64,000 nt of DNA from Siphonodentalium dalli (GCA_032622095.1 CP136065.1:40489503-40553502), one strand, 5' to 3'. Counted from the stretch's first letter, positions 1 to 12,279 are shown. Made by a program: numbers and translations. The notes: a model not told the origin generated them from the letters alone.

Positions 1-235
1 TAACCCTAAACCTAAACCTGTTGACCGACAAATGTAGGAATAAAAGCTCGAACAAAAAAAGTCGGACAGAAGTCATAATCGCAGGTGCACAGGTTCCCAT
101 GATGGTTGATGCCTGTGCCAAGTTTTACGGAAAATGATTAAAGAACGACTGAGAAAAACTCCGGACATATTTGTGTCCACGGACAGACGATGGACAGAAA
201 AGCTGATTGAGCATACCCCCCCCCCCCCCACAACT
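1..235. repeat. dispersed repeat A, copy 1, with telomere-like start
   Basis: Begins with degenerate telomere-type units (CCCTAAACCTAAACC) and continues with the block 'GTCGGACAGAAGTCATAATC GCAGGTGCACAGG' followed by 'GTGTCCACGGACAGACG'. The same block recurs at 9478-9850 and 11638-12140. It ends near a 14-base C run. Open frames here are repeat shadows. The type is common in molluscan-style genomes (established impression, not checked by search). Confidence 0.7.
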
Positions 236-619
236 TTGTTGCTGGGGGTATGATTAAATCTACTTAAATTTATATATAGCCTCATAGCAAAGTGACGAGC
301 AACAGATTGATATCTCATTTGTGCCAATAGTTTTATCAATATTTAAAATTTAAGTGATTTTGGAAGTTATTCTTTGCACGAGTATACAAACAAAGTTTAG
401 TGTGAGCGGCGACCAAGGAAGACAGGAATTGGCCAGTACATGTGCATTGTTTTTGTAAACCTACATACCAAGAACTAAAGTTATCATCCATAAATGAAAA
501 ATGTACCGACAGATGGCCCGACAACCATATGGATGGACAGAAAGACAGACAGACAGCAATAACATGGTCAGACCAAAAAAATACGTAGGTCGTACATAAA
601 GCCAGACATTTGCTTATGT
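236..619. other. no gene seen
   Basis: AT-rich sequence with a short GACAGACAGACAG tract near 540-556. No conserved coding frame, RNA gene or inverted repeat was recognised. Confidence 0.5.
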
Positions 620-1095
620 TGAATTGGTCATTCTCACCAGTTTATTTGTGATAAAGTTACCCAGATTGGGGAGAATTGTGATAAGTTACCCAGGTTAGAG
701 AGAATTGTGATAAAGTTACCCAAATTAAAATGACAGTCTCCATTTAATACTAATATTTATAATTTTACGATCAATAGGGATAATCACTTGGCAAAACTGT
801 ATATTTCCATCAGCCATTTTAAAATCCCGTTCATATTGTTGATCTGAAAAACACATGGGTAACGTTTATCACAATTTTCCCACCCTGGGTCCCTTATCAC
901 AATTTTCCCCACACTGAGTACCTACCTCACAATCTACCCCACACTGAGTATCTTTATCACAATTACCCCCACCTTGAGTAGCTTTATCACAATTTCCCCC
1001 ACCCTGAGTAGCTTTATCACAATTTATCTTTTTTTAATAAATCTACCTTGAGTAGCTTTTAATATCACAGAAAACTGGTGTGAACGACCAATTCA
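620..1095. mobile_element. foldback element with tandem subrepeats in its arms
   Basis: The ends are inverted copies of TGAATTGGTC (620-629 and 1086-1095), followed inward by a shared CACCAGTTT segment. The left arm has about three units of GTGATAAAGTTACCCA. The right arm has about six units of the reverse complement type (TTTATCACAATTTCCCC). TTGCTTA lies just outside on both sides (610-616, 1099-1105) and could be a target duplication, with 2-3 bases unexplained at each end. No transposase is present. Confidence 0.65.
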
Positions 1096-1342
1096 GCCTT
1101 GCTTACAAACCTGCAATGAACCACGCAAGCACGAAACAGTGTATGGTGGTTTCGACAATTCTTAATCTTGGGTCAGTTTGTGTCTCTTCTTCTCCTTCTT
1201 GCTTTAAGAACCTCTTTATTAACGAGTGGATGTTTATTAATAGGCCGAACACTCCAGCTACTATGAGGTAGATTGGTATATAATGCTGGACTGGACAGTC
1301 ATTGATGTATACCGAACCTGCAAATACAAAACAAACTTATTT

Positions 1343-1556
1343 AACCCTTCCATGACTGAAGCTTCCTGAAATTTCGCGACGACCCTTTGCCAATGGATTC
1401 TCTTACATATAATGGCCTAACAATATTTACCTTGACCTCGTAAACCAGTGAATTCTCTTATATATGCGAGGCTCCCTAAGGAAAACTCACATATAAAAAT
1501 GAATGCATATGATCTTTAATGCTACACCAGTGCAGCTCCCATCATAAAAGGGCTAA
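1343..1556. mobile_element. double-hairpin MITE (family H), copy 1
   Basis: Ends are TTAACCCTTCCATGAC and the inverted AAAGGGCTAA. Inside are two hairpin modules built on GCATTCTCTTATATATGCGA, joined by a CCTAACAATATTTACCTTGACC linker. This copy is decayed compared with 12280-12549. TTAA at the edge and a CCCTT start resemble piggyBac-type ends (inference). Confidence 0.65.
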
Positions 1557-1782
1557 ATTATCAGTATTTGTATTTGTGTTATGTGTAATATCTGCCGATA
1601 ACCTGACTTTTACATGTATAACTTGGGATCTGACAATAGCATATTGCATAATCACTGTAAATATAAATACATATTTCAACCATCATCATTGCACGTTCTT
1701 GTTTGTTTTATGGAATGCTGAGATGCAATATATTAGCAGTTGAGTAGTTAGCATCTTTTAATGTCACCGTACCTTCTAGGGG

Positions 1783-1875
1783 CCTGTGAATCGAGTGCTT
1801 TCATTTCGAATCGAATCTCGAATCGAATCAGGCAAACGATTCGATATCGAATCGAATCTCGAATCGAATCATTTT
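1783..1875. repeat. GAATCGAATC simple repeat
   Basis: Tandem GAATCGAATCTC words. A related block with the same flank (CCTNTGAATC) is at 17211-17302 and a weaker one at 3541-3595, so this is a small dispersed family rather than one microsatellite. Confidence 0.6.
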
Positions 1876-2338
1876 ACTGATCCAATCGAAGTAGTGCAAT
1901 ATGTGCAGATTTTGCACTTATCTACACACCTGTATGCATTTTCTGTGTCTAAGCAATAGCTGAGTACACATATAAAGAGCATACTAGTACATACATGAGA
2001 GAACAAATGTCGACGTAAATACGGACAAGCGTACCGCGTGATGCCTATTTCATTTCGTTGAATAGCGCAGTATTTTTTTCTACACGTACACTCAAGACGA
2101 TTGTGTTGTCTGTCGCTTGAATTGACAGACTTACCAGACAATGTTTACAAAAATACTCAGGACTTAGATTCAGACTCGCATTTAAGCAAATCAAACAAAG
2201 ACCTAAAATCTGGCATATTATACGTGTGTTATGGAATTGCCATGATTCCTGGAACGACACTAGCACACAGCCTTGTATGGCAATCGTTTTGTTTACTTAT
2301 GTCATTCGTACAGATTGGTTCAATTCGTTATAGATTAG

Positions 2339-2494
2339 TTAAGAAATAGCTCTTGTTTTGATTAAGGTTATGGAGTTATAACAGAAAAGTTTGATGATAA
2401 ATTATATAGCGCGCATAGTGCCATTCTAGTAAATTTATCTTCAAACTTTTCGGTTATAACTCATAACATTAATCGAAACAAGAGTTTTTTCTTA
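2339..2494. mobile_element. short inverted-repeat MITE
   Basis: Arms of about 60 bases pair: AAGAAATAGCTCTTGTTTTG at the left with CAAGAGTTTTTTCTTA at the right, continuing through GGTTATGGAGTTATAAC and GTTATAACTCATAAC. The loop is the GCGCGC-containing centre. No coding capacity. Confidence 0.7.
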
Positions 2495-3677
2495 TAATTG
2501 AATCCACCAGTTCACAAGAGAACCACTATAATCAGGTGTAAGTATAAAAGAAGCGTAAAACTTTGAGATTATTGCCGTCGAAAAGACGCACACCAAAGTT
2601 GAAATAAGGATTAACTGTCATGTGGACTGTTTTTATGGAGATGTAACCGTGAGGTAAGTGGACATAACTTGTGTAAAACTTTCGGTTATTAAGTCAATCC
2701 TGCGCGAGTCCAAATGCGCCTAAAACATTACGCGTTCGTCTTTCCAAACCCAATGACGTATCGATGGTGTTATGAGCTTGGTGTTATGAGCCGTTGCGCA
2801 TTCACCGAGAAATAACTGCAACTAGCCACGTGGGCGCCGACCAATCAGAATGCTGGAATTAGTTATGACAACACTTAGTATGTAAATATATTAATATGAA
2901 CGCTGTCAATCTATAATCCAATTATCAGTGATCAAGTGGTGTCACGAATTTGTCGCTTTTGATTGGCTAGTGAACAGTGTACACGCATTGATCAATGATC
3001 GTTTCACTGTCGCAGAAGGTGTTCCAGAAATATTTCGCATGTACTGTGACACGAGTTGTTAGTTTCTTAAACTACATTTCTTTGCAAATGTTAGCTCCAT
3101 CGAGTCTTGTTGATTTTTCTATGTACTTATGCACCTATATACTGGTTGTAATTTGCAGTAAATGTAATGGCAGAGCAGTACTACCTGAAGGAATTTGTAT
3201 GCAGCATCGGAATCCCCGTTTATACTGCAAAAAGTATCAAATAGTTTCCATGTACATTTTAGGCTGGCACGATGCTGCTATGAGTGCTGTCATTTCAATA
3301 GAAGAAGTAATCAAGAAATTTAGGTTGTCGAGAAATAACTTTAATAGCAAAATGTGTGACAACCAATGGTTTTATAGTATTATGTGGATTGAGAGCTTAT
3401 GATTAAATTATTTGGTGACAACATTACATGTCCTGGCATCGGACATAACGGTATATGTGCCTACGTTTATGTCGTATACTACATGTTATTATAGTAAATT
3501 GTGGTCTGTAGAAAGCATGGATATTCATCTGTCACCAAAGATTCGACAAACTACGAATCACGGTAGCCGATTTCGAATCAGACGAACGATTTCACTAGTA
3601 CCTTCTCTTAACCCTTTGGCGGGTAGACCGACATTTATGTTGCTGTACAGTTGGTGGTGGAACGATATTTATGTCGT
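2495..3677. other. unassigned DNA with a 135-codon open frame
   Basis: Contains the longer plus frame 2995-3402 (135 codons), which matches no family I recognise and has two cysteine pairs but no clear domain. Upstream at 2690-2970 are a CRE-like ATGACGTA, an E-box CCACGTGG and CCAAT words (CCAATCAG, GATTGGC), which could be regulatory or chance. A frame of this length is expected by chance in AT-rich DNA when scanned over 64 kb. Confidence 0.2.
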
Positions 3678-4863
3678 TTAGGGCGCGTACACATGGCGGG
3701 CAAGAAAATATCAGGTATACCCCATGTGACTTACTTGACCAATCAAATAAATAATACCGGAAAATATCCGACGAAGGCAGCGCGCTGATATTTTATCGCC
3801 AGTTGGTGATATGTGTTCACATTGATTGGTGGCCATCGGTATCCGTTAACCAATCTCTATAAGGGACACGATGGTAACCGTTCACGCACTCCAGTTATGA
3901 TCCATCAATATTATCGCCTGTTTCAACAATTGACTTCATAATTCCATTTTGGATTGTTTGACATAATCGCTGAGCTATTATATGGATATGTGTGGGGACA
4001 TATATATCTTTTGAGGGTTTCCGCTGACGGAGGATATCCATGGATTTCCTATATGGATTTCTTGAATCGGGCCAAAGACCCAATATCACATAATTGAATT
4101 GGCACACCTCCCATCGTCTTTGAATTTCCCATATGGTACCTCACATACCTTGAATTTTGACTGGACACCGGGGAGGGAGGGGCCTAGACGAAATTCCAAA
4201 CCAATAATTTGACCAAAGTAGGACAAATGCAAATGTTGGTCTAAAACCACGAATTCCACATACATTAATGGTTGAAAAATCAGACTACAAGAACAATTTC
4301 AAACCATTGTTGGTGTGAAATTTCCAACTAATATTGTTTCCAAGTTGGCGGGGGTCTCATGTCCCCACATGCACCCATGTAAGTTCGGTAACGTAATGTA
4401 CACCACAGCCCCATGCACCAAGCAACAATCTCCTGAAAACTTCATATGGGGTCTCAATGGGGGCCACAAAACCATAATAACATTTGTCACCCCACATATA
4501 CATGCACTGTGAAATTATAACATTTCCAAATTTCCAAATAACGTGACCACTTTCTCATTATGCAGACGGTCTTTGTGCATGAGATCAGCAACGTTGCTAA
4601 TCGCACCCGACTTCGGTAATACATGTCAACAGTTGGAAATTTCAAAAAGCTATGAATTGCCAAAATGGACTATAGGTTATTTACCGGACGCAATTCACTT
4701 GGACCAGCATTATTAATACTGTTCTGATTGAGCTCAATCAACGCCGTCTAAACCGCCGCGTTCTCACGGGCGTAATATTTGCAGCAAGAAAATATCAGTG
4801 TGCAGATTTACCTGATATTTTCTTGCAGATATTTTCTTGCAGCTTCATGTGTACGCGCCCTTA
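3678..4863. mobile_element. PIF/Harbinger-like non-autonomous element
   Basis: The element 3681-4860 has inverted ends GGGCGCGTACACATG with an inner pair GCAAGAAAATATCAG. It is flanked on both sides by TTA (3678-3680, 4861-4863). A 3-bp TWA target duplication with a GG-start terminus is the signature of PIF/Harbinger (established knowledge). No transposase frame exists inside. The right end repeats the inner word twice (GATATTTTCTTGCAG). Confidence 0.75.
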
Positions 4864-5503
4864 CGGTAGTTTTCGGGTAATATTCTGTTATCATTTACAA
4901 GTACATAACTTTAAAAAAAACTGTCTTCTAAACGGATTTTTTTTCATGGATATCATGCTGATGGATATTTCTTATATTATTAATATTAACTTGTGCTTTT
5001 AATAATGTTCTTTGTATGATTTATTTGTTACAACATTCCTCAGATTATTTGCAAAATTATATTCCCCCATGGATATGACATCATATTTGACAAACTAGCT
5101 AAAGGGTTAAGGTGGTCAGAAAATAATGTTTGCAGTGGCATTTATTTCAGAAATTAACAGACACATGTTGTCTTTGTTTGTCTTCGCATTTCAGAAAGAT
5201 TCCATAACTTCGATTTATCAGCCGAAAACCAATAAAATTAATAAAAACCAAGTCAAATAGGACCCTGTTGCATAATACACCTGTTGGCCCATAAGTATGG
5301 TGAGAATAATTTAATAAACCCCGGATTCAAGCACCTCAGAGCCAATTCACATAACAAATATTGATGGTAATCAACTGGGCCAAACTGCAGTTATGACGAA
5401 GGAAACGAAGAAAATCAAACTCTCAAAGTTGAAAAAGGTCCCATTTTTAAAACGGCATATCAAAATCCAGGAATTGTACAGCATATTACCAATGTAGTTT
5501 CAG
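4864..5503. other. no gene seen
   Basis: AT-rich sequence; no coding, RNA or repeat signal recognised beyond short A/T runs. Confidence 0.5.
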
Positions 5504-5740
5504 GGCCTAACAATATTTACCTTGTAAGCCAGTGCATTCTCTAATATATGTCTCCCAAAGCGAGCCTCGCATATATGAGAATGCATTAGCCTAACAATAT
5601 TTACTTTGTAAGCCAATGCATTCTCTTACATATGCGAACATCGCATATGTAAGAGAATGCTATGGCCTAATAATATTTACCTTGATCTTGTAGCCGGTGC
5701 ATTCTCTTCCATAACGAGTCTTGCATATATAAAAGAATAT
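5504..5740. repeat. three tandem hairpins of family H
   Basis: Three consecutive hairpin modules (about 5529-5590, 5613-5665, 5693-5740), each preceded by GCCTAACAATATTTAC or a close variant. Period is roughly 80-90 bases. Normal family-H elements have two modules, so this is an expanded or rearranged version lacking the CCCTT ends. Confidence 0.7.
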
Positions 5741-6223
5741 CAAGTATGACTATTGACCAAGGCTGCAGTCGGAGTTTGTTTTATTATCAATGACACAATC
5801 ATTTTTCCCCTCATGCCAATGGTGACGTCAGCAGGTGGGCAATAGTTTGAAGACTATAGCGCGGATGATAATTTGCTTGCTGGGCAATGGTCAAATCTAT
5901 TATGTGACATGTGATCGCGCTTTGTCCAATCAAAACACAATATGGCTCTCTGTGAATTCCATGCATATAATATTTTTTTTCTATTCCACCCCGAGGCAGT
6001 CAATAAGTGCATACTGTTCTTGTACACTTTAGTGGGCATGGAATGGAACTTGGATAATTATCAGCATCTATAGCCAATTAGATGACAATAGAAATTTGGT
6101 CTATGCGATATAATACTCACCGATTACTATCATCGCCACGGGTATGGCAAAGAAGATGCCAATTAAAATGGTAAAACCAACTGTAAAAAATATAAGATTT
6201 CATTATACAATGTATACTCGACA

Positions 6224-6470
6224 TTTAGCGCTCCCATCTGATGTTGCAGCATTAAATAACCAGTGCCAGTGCATTCTCTATATACATGTATGCAAGTCTC
6301 CCATATGGAGCATCGCATATATAACAGAATGCACTGGCTTACAAGGTCAAGGTAAATATAGTTAGGCCAGTGTATTCTCTTATATATGCGAGGCTCCCTA
6401 TGGGAGACTCGCATATATAAGAAAATACATTGGCACGGGGTTTTCAGGAAGCTCGTCATGGAGGCTTGAA
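6224..6470. mobile_element. double-hairpin MITE (family H), copy 2
   Basis: Reverse orientation relative to copy 1. The first hairpin (about 6267-6333) and second (about 6366-6433) are joined by the AAGGTCAAGGTAAATAT linker. The right flank GAAGCTCGTCATGGAGG is a decayed family-H end. Confidence 0.7.
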
Positions 6471-7149
6471 TGAATAAAGTCTCAATAGCTATTAAGTCAT
6501 TCTTGTATCACATTCCTACACCGTTCTATGAATCAAATTATCACGTCAAAAATAGGTGCCATATTTATAGACTCTATGTGCCTCAAATACACTTATTGTA
6601 TCATAGAGAGTACCACATGGAGACAAATAAGGGGCTCATTTTACTACAGTCACTGTTTGCATGTACAGGCAGAAGCGGGACCATCCGACCCAGGGACAAC
6701 CAGACACAAGCATATTTTGGGTTATCCAAATTTTCAGGCTTGTTTTTTGTCCAATGTTCTATGATAAAATATTTTTGTCGTATTTACAATGTTTTCTTCA
6801 TATTTTCTTCTAACTGTTAAATTCATGTTTTAAAACACTATTAAATTGCTTTATTTATTTAAGTGTTGGCGCTAAATATGCACTTTTTCAGATATGTGAT
6901 TTTTCTGGTTATATACTAGTATTGGTATATTTTATATCTATATTGTTCTCCAAATATAATAGAGTAGGACGGCACAATTACACATGAGTACCTGTATAAA
7001 TATTTCTACCCATGGCCACATTTTAATTCCAAGAACACATCATTGGATTTTAAAGCATTATATCAACTTATCCAATTAAAGTGACACATTCTGTCAAACC
7101 TTACAATCTAATCAACCAACATCAGTCTTTATGGCTCTAATTTACCCTA
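6471..7149. other. no gene seen
   Basis: AT-rich. The 116-codon frame at 6470-6820 has no recognisable domain and no supporting splice or initiation context. Confidence 0.4.
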
Positions 7150-7720
7150 TAAATTTTTTAATTCCTAAGGAAGATCTGAGCATTACTGTTCAAGTTATGA
7201 CCTGAACAGACATCGGACGGACCAAAAAAGCCAACATTTCCAGATAAACAAAGATGAATAACTCTAGAATGGAAAACCCAAACAAAACAATTGAACCTTC
7301 TACTGACTGGCCCATAGTAGTGAACATCTATACAACATTTTATTGCGAACCGAGGACTACTGTTCAAGTTATGACCTGAACAGACATCGGACGGACCAAA
7401 AAGCCAACATGAACAAAATGATGGAACCCTCAGTTGAATGTCCTCATAGTGTTGAACATCCATACCAAACTTCATTGAGATCCCAGCGAAACTGTTGAAG
7501 TTATGACATGAACAGCCACCAGACGGACCAAAAAGCCAACATTTCCAGATAAACAAAGATGAATAACTCTAGAATGGAAAATCCGAACAAAACGATGGAT
7601 CACAAATTTAATGTCCTCATAGTAGTGAACATTCATACCAAATTTCATTGAGATCTGAGCACTTTTGTTCAAGATATGACATGAACATACATCGTACAGA
7701 CAGATGCACTGGTAGCTGTT
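7150..7720. repeat. diverged tandem repeat, about 140-170 bp units
   Basis: Four units marked by TTCAAGTTATGACCTGAACA followed by CATCGGACGGACCAAAAA, starting near 7187, 7353, 7493 and 7664. Minus-strand open frames across this block are repeat shadows: their peptides repeat the same words. Confidence 0.7.
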
Positions 7721-7879
7721 TTGCACGGACGGACAGGTGCAAAACAGTATAAAAAAGAGCATCGATAGGGCGTGGCAAAATACGCCCTTTAGCCATTTCG
7801 AATTGTACTATCACAAAATAAGATAATAATTTGAGCTTACATTTGAAGAAAATCTGATATACCCCTAATTGCAATGTCA

Positions 7880-8460
7880 AATGTGGTCAAATTCTAAGTC
7901 GTAAAATGGCCAAAACTCATGTAAAAATAATTAGACAGAACCTATATTCAAACTTGGCCTGTAGTTTTAGCTGGGAAATACACATACCAGCTTTGGTTCA
8001 GCTCAAATAATAAGAACTGGAGTTATCGATCGGAAACCAAAATGTTATGAAATTGGTCAAATTCTAAGTTGAAAAAAGGGCCGTAACTCATGTAACAATA
8101 ACTGGACGGAACCCATATTCGAACTTGGCCTGTATCTTTAGCTGGGAAATACACATACCAACTTTGGTTCAGCTCAAATAATCCAAACTGGAGTTATCTG
8201 TCGGAAACCAAAACTGTTAACAGACAGTCAAATTCTAAGTCGACAAAGGGCCGTAACTCATGTAAAAATAATTGGACTGAACCCATATTCGAACTTGGCC
8301 TGTATCTTTAGCTGGGAAATATACACACCAAATTTGGTTCAGATCAAATAATCCAAACTGGAGTTATCGATCGGAAACCAAAAATGTTATCGGACGGACA
8401 GACGGCTAGACAGACAGGAGGACAGTTAGACGGACGGACGGACGGACAGACTGATTACAT
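7880..8460. repeat. tandem repeat, about 172 bp units, with GGAC tail
   Basis: Three units containing GTCAAATTCTAAGT, AACTCATGTAAAAATA and GCTGGGAAATACACATACCA, beginning about 7885, 8057 and 8227. The array ends in a (GGAC)n tract at 8402-8450. This 'unit + GGACGGACGG tail' layout is typical of dispersed molluscan repeats (inference). Confidence 0.7.
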
Positions 8461-8504
8461 AATACGACCTTTTTTTCAAACAGGGCGTATAAAAATGGGG
8501 CTAA

Positions 8505-8770
8505 ATCCACACACAAAATTCGAACAGACATCATAATCGCAGGTGCACAGGTTACAGCATCAGATAGCTTATGTCTATGTCTGGATGCAAAGTATTAATA
8601 ATTTCTAAACTGATCAACTGATCGATACCAAAAACTATAAAGGTGAGGAATGTGTCATCATAAACATGCACATAAAATTTGAACACGATCCGAAGAAAAA
8701 AATATTTGACTAATCGAATCGCATAGCAAGTGTCTACGGACGGACATACGGACGGACGAACGACGGATGT
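8505..8770. repeat. dispersed repeat A, partial copy
   Basis: Shares GACATCATAATCGCAGGTGC with the other repeat-A copies and ends in a GACGGACATACGGACGGACG tract at 8735-8765. Confidence 0.55.
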
Positions 8771-9477
8771 AATATTTTGCGCAGATACATGTACATGTAT
8801 GTTATAACACGTTCACTGCCGAAAAACTAATGGGGATTAAATTCCATCCCATAACCCAACATGGGATTGCATGTTTTGCCGATAGTAGTTGATATTTTAT
8901 GTATGTACATGTAGGAGTAATGGTTCAACCAATATCGGGTTATATTATGCTGAAATATGTCATAAGGCTACTTACTACAAGATAACTCGTAGTCGGAAAC
9001 TGTGACGGAATTTACCAGTGTTTCATCGCTGGTGCTACATGTAGCTATGAGTTATATTATAGGCAAATATATATTACATTTTCGATGACTTCTATGATGT
9101 AGAGTGCCCTACAGGTGCAAGCATATTGTATATAAGGCATGGTAAATAAATTTATATATGAACACTGATAAACTCTTTGTCGTCTAAGATGTCGCAAACA
9201 TAATATTGATACCAGTAAATTCTGTTCCATGTGCCGACTACGAGTTATCTCGAAGGATAACTCGTAGTGGCTTTATAACATGTTTCAGCATCGTACATGT
9301 ATAACCTGATTTTGGTCAACTATAATTGTATATTAAAGACCCGATAAATGAATTTATAGACACACACTTGTACACCCATTGCCATGGAACTGAACTTGCA
9401 TGTATGGATAAACAAGCCATACGTATTCGCTTGCGCATTCACTTGATGTACATGTAGGGCTAGCTCAAGTCCAAAAA
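8771..9477. other. no gene seen; short inverted words
   Basis: GATAACTCGTAGTCGG (about 8980) recurs inverted as CCGACTACGAGTTATC (about 9234), suggesting an old small inverted-repeat element. Nothing coding was recognised. Confidence 0.4.
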
Positions 9478-9850
9478 AGGGAGATAACTCCACCAAAAAA
9501 TGTCGGAAAGAAGTCATAATCGGAGGTGCACAGCTTCCCATGGTACTAAATATCTGTGCCAAGTTAAAAATTGGTCTAAAAATGTAGGAATAAAAGCTCG
9601 GACAAAATTATAAATGTTGTGAAAATTTTCCAAGTCGAAAAATGGGGGGATAACTCCTCCAAAAAAAGTCCGACAGACGTCATAATCGTAGGTGCACAGG
9701 TTCCCATGGTGGTTGATGTCTGCGCCAAGTTTCACGGAAATTGATAAAAAAAAAAACGACTGAGAAAAACTCCTGACAAATTTGTGTCCACGGACAGATG
9801 GCTCGACGGACGGACAGACGGTACGACAGACGGACGAACAAGCGGGGGTA
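9478..9850. repeat. dispersed repeat A, copy 3
   Basis: Two successive GATAACTCC-AAAAAAGTC-CATAATC blocks followed by GTGTCCACGGACAGATGG and a GGACGGACAGACGG tail. Minus-strand open frames here read the same repeat and are not genes. Confidence 0.7.
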
Positions 9851-10161
9851 TAAAAATCGATATCTGATCACTCTGAACTTTGATGGTGGGTTCCTCGACT
9901 CGACTGAAGCCAAGGAAATAGTAATTTGCAAGCATTAATTCGGATCATACAAATTTAAGATTTTTTGTCAGGCTAGCGAAAATTTCAATGATCCTCTCTC
10001 AGAAAGCATCTATGCTTCCATCGCACAAAAGCAGTAGATAATAAAAAGCATTCTGAAGTGTAACCTTTTGTGATTGTTTTTGAGGTATAACTTATGGATG
10101 ATTACGTGGATTTTCGTAAACATTATATGAATGATGAGGATTTCAAGCTTTTTTTCATTTG

Positions 10162-10631
10162 CACTGTAACAAGCCTGAGTTTGTGTGCCTGTCATTTGCA
10201 GAATGAGGTCCACAGAGTGTGAATTTAATGACGCTATCCAACATTGCAGGCTAGCATCGCCAAATTCACCCTGTGGGGACCTCATTCTGCTTAGTCCTCT
10301 TCTTCTCTGGAAAGTTTCTTTATTATAAAATTTCTATACAAACTTCTTCACAGATTATATTCTATTTTAGTTTAGTTTCTCTATATCGTCAAATTGGCAG
10401 ATGACGTATTGCATAATCGAGGTTCCCAATGGGTGTACATCACAATATTCACCATTTGGAACTTCAATGTGAGTCAATATATCCCAAAGCAGATAAGGCC
10501 ATGCAGAATGAGGTCCACAGAGGGTGAATTTGGTGATGCTAGCCCGCTATGTGGGATACCGTCACTAAATTCACCCTCTGTGGACCTCATTCTGCAAATG
10601 ACAGGCACACAAACTCAGTCTTGCACCGTAA
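10162..10631. mobile_element. hAT-like MITE with 8-bp target duplication
   Basis: Element 10170-10623 has inverted ends CAAGCCTGAG / CTCAGTCTTG continuing into TTTGTGTGCCTGTCATTTGC. Flanks CACTGTAA (10162-10169) and CACCGTAA (10624-10631) match 7 of 8. Eight-base duplications and CA-start ends are hAT characters. Each end also holds a second nested inverted pair around AGAATGAGGTCCACAGAG. A relative lies at 60742-61132. Confidence 0.75.
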
Positions 10632-11596
10632 GCTGAAAATTGGTCTAGGGAATTTAGTTAAATTTGGTATCAAATTGGACTGGACATCTTCAATCAGATA
10701 TATAAATCAATGATTTTGTTTAATCAATCATGAAATCTGATAATCATGAGAGTTCTAAAACTGGATAACAACACTTAACCCCAGCAACTATAGTTTAACA
10801 AAGCACAAACCTGTTTCACTGAGGATTGAGAAGAATTTTTTTAAGAAGTCTGGTAATCCACTGGACTCAGCTTTGGCAGATTTCACCCGCCCGTAAAGGG
10901 AGTCGTAAGAAGGTGGCCGATCTGTTAAGAGAAGATAACAAATGTAATATTTTATTATATGCTTCCCCATTAAATAGTGGGAAATTTCTGCAACCCAAAT
11001 ATCATATCTATAGAATAATCTATTGATTGAACTGGTGACGTGAAAGCAGGGACTATTTTCTGTTTGTACAACGTCCCTGCCTTTCATGAATTATTTCACG
11101 TTAATCTTGAAGAAATTATTCTCTATTTAAATTGGTTTAGACACTCTAGTAGAGTGTTTAAATGCAGATAATGAATCATGATGCCCAAAATGTTACATTT
11201 ATTTTCATCTTCATACATTTTACTGCTAAGTTGACAGTTGTTCATGAATAAAAAACACACCCATTTACTCATACTGGCAGAATAATTTCTGTATATTTAT
11301 TTGAACATATCAGTGAGAGTGAATGACTAAATATTCATGTTGTTTCAACTTGTAAATAGTATAAGATATATCACTTCAGATGTGACTGGACATTTTGGTC
11401 AATTGTTACATTCTGGCGCTGGGCAATCATGTAAAACTGTTCAGACTATGCACTAAAATGTTAGCTTGAAACATTGAAATCACTAGAGATGGGCTTGTCC
11501 CAGATGGGACGAAGTAATACCCCCGTATTCAAAATGTTATTTGAGTGAAGTAGCCATTACTATTTTTTGGGCACTGAAATTATGTCAACAGGTATC
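10632..11596. other. no gene seen
   Basis: AT-rich DNA. Open frames at 10788-11087 (minus) and 10826-11026 (plus) overlap antisense to each other and show no domain. Confidence 0.45.
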
Positions 11597-11637
11597 CTTA
11601 ACCCTAAACCCCCTAACCCTAACCCCTAACCCTAATC
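11597..11637. repeat. interstitial telomere-like block
   Basis: About six variants of CCCTAA in a row (TAACCCTAACCCCTAACCC and neighbours). It lies directly upstream of a repeat-A copy, the same order as at position 1. Confidence 0.8.
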
Positions 11638-12140
11638 ATAACTCCACAAAACAAGTCGGACAGACATAATAGCAGGTGTACAGGTTCCCATGGTACTAAA
11701 TATCAGTGCCAAGATTAAAATACATTGACGTAGAAATGTAGAAATAAAAGCTGCGACAAAATTATGCATGTTGCAAAAAAGTTTCTAAGTCGAATAGGGA
11801 GATAACTCCACCAAAAAATGTCGGACAGACGTCATAATCGCAGGTGCACAGGTTCCAATGGTACTAAATATCTGTGCCAAGTTTTGAAACAATTGACCTA
11901 AAAATGTAGGAATAAAAGCTCGGACAAAAGTATGCATGTTGTGAAAATTGTCTAAGTCGAAAAAGGGGGGATACCTCCTCCAAAAAAAGTCCGACAGACA
12001 TCATAATCGCAGGTGCACAGGTTCCCATGGTGGTTGATGTCCGTGTCAAGTTTCACGGAAATCGATAGAAAAACGACTGAGAAAAACTCCAGACAAATTT
12101 GTGTCCACGGACGGACGGACGGACAGACGGACGGACAGCC
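11638..12140. repeat. dispersed repeat A, copy 4
   Basis: Three successive sub-blocks, each CATAACTCCNCAAAAAA-GTCGGACAGAC-CATAATCGCAGGTGC, then GTGTCCACGGACGGACGGAC. This is the longest and cleanest copy in the window. Confidence 0.75.
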
Positions 12141-12279
12141 AATCTGATACTAGTATACTACAATTCTAGGAAATTGAATTGAAACCAAATATCAAATCAA
12201 AACACGAAAAATATTAGCAAATCAAATAACGAATTTAATACTTGTAACAGGATTTTGGATAAGCTAAGATTTCAACATT

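Noticed and set aside
1-20. True chromosome end (telomere)
   Set aside because: Only two or three degenerate units; the same arrangement recurs internally at 11597, so it is an interstitial block.
2995-3402. 135-codon plus-strand open frame as a gene
   Set aside because: One of the longer frames, but no domain, no convincing start context and compatible with chance in AT-rich DNA.
4299-4512. Overlapping sense/antisense frames as a gene pair
   Set aside because: Both lie within the Harbinger-like element and are complementary shadows of each other.
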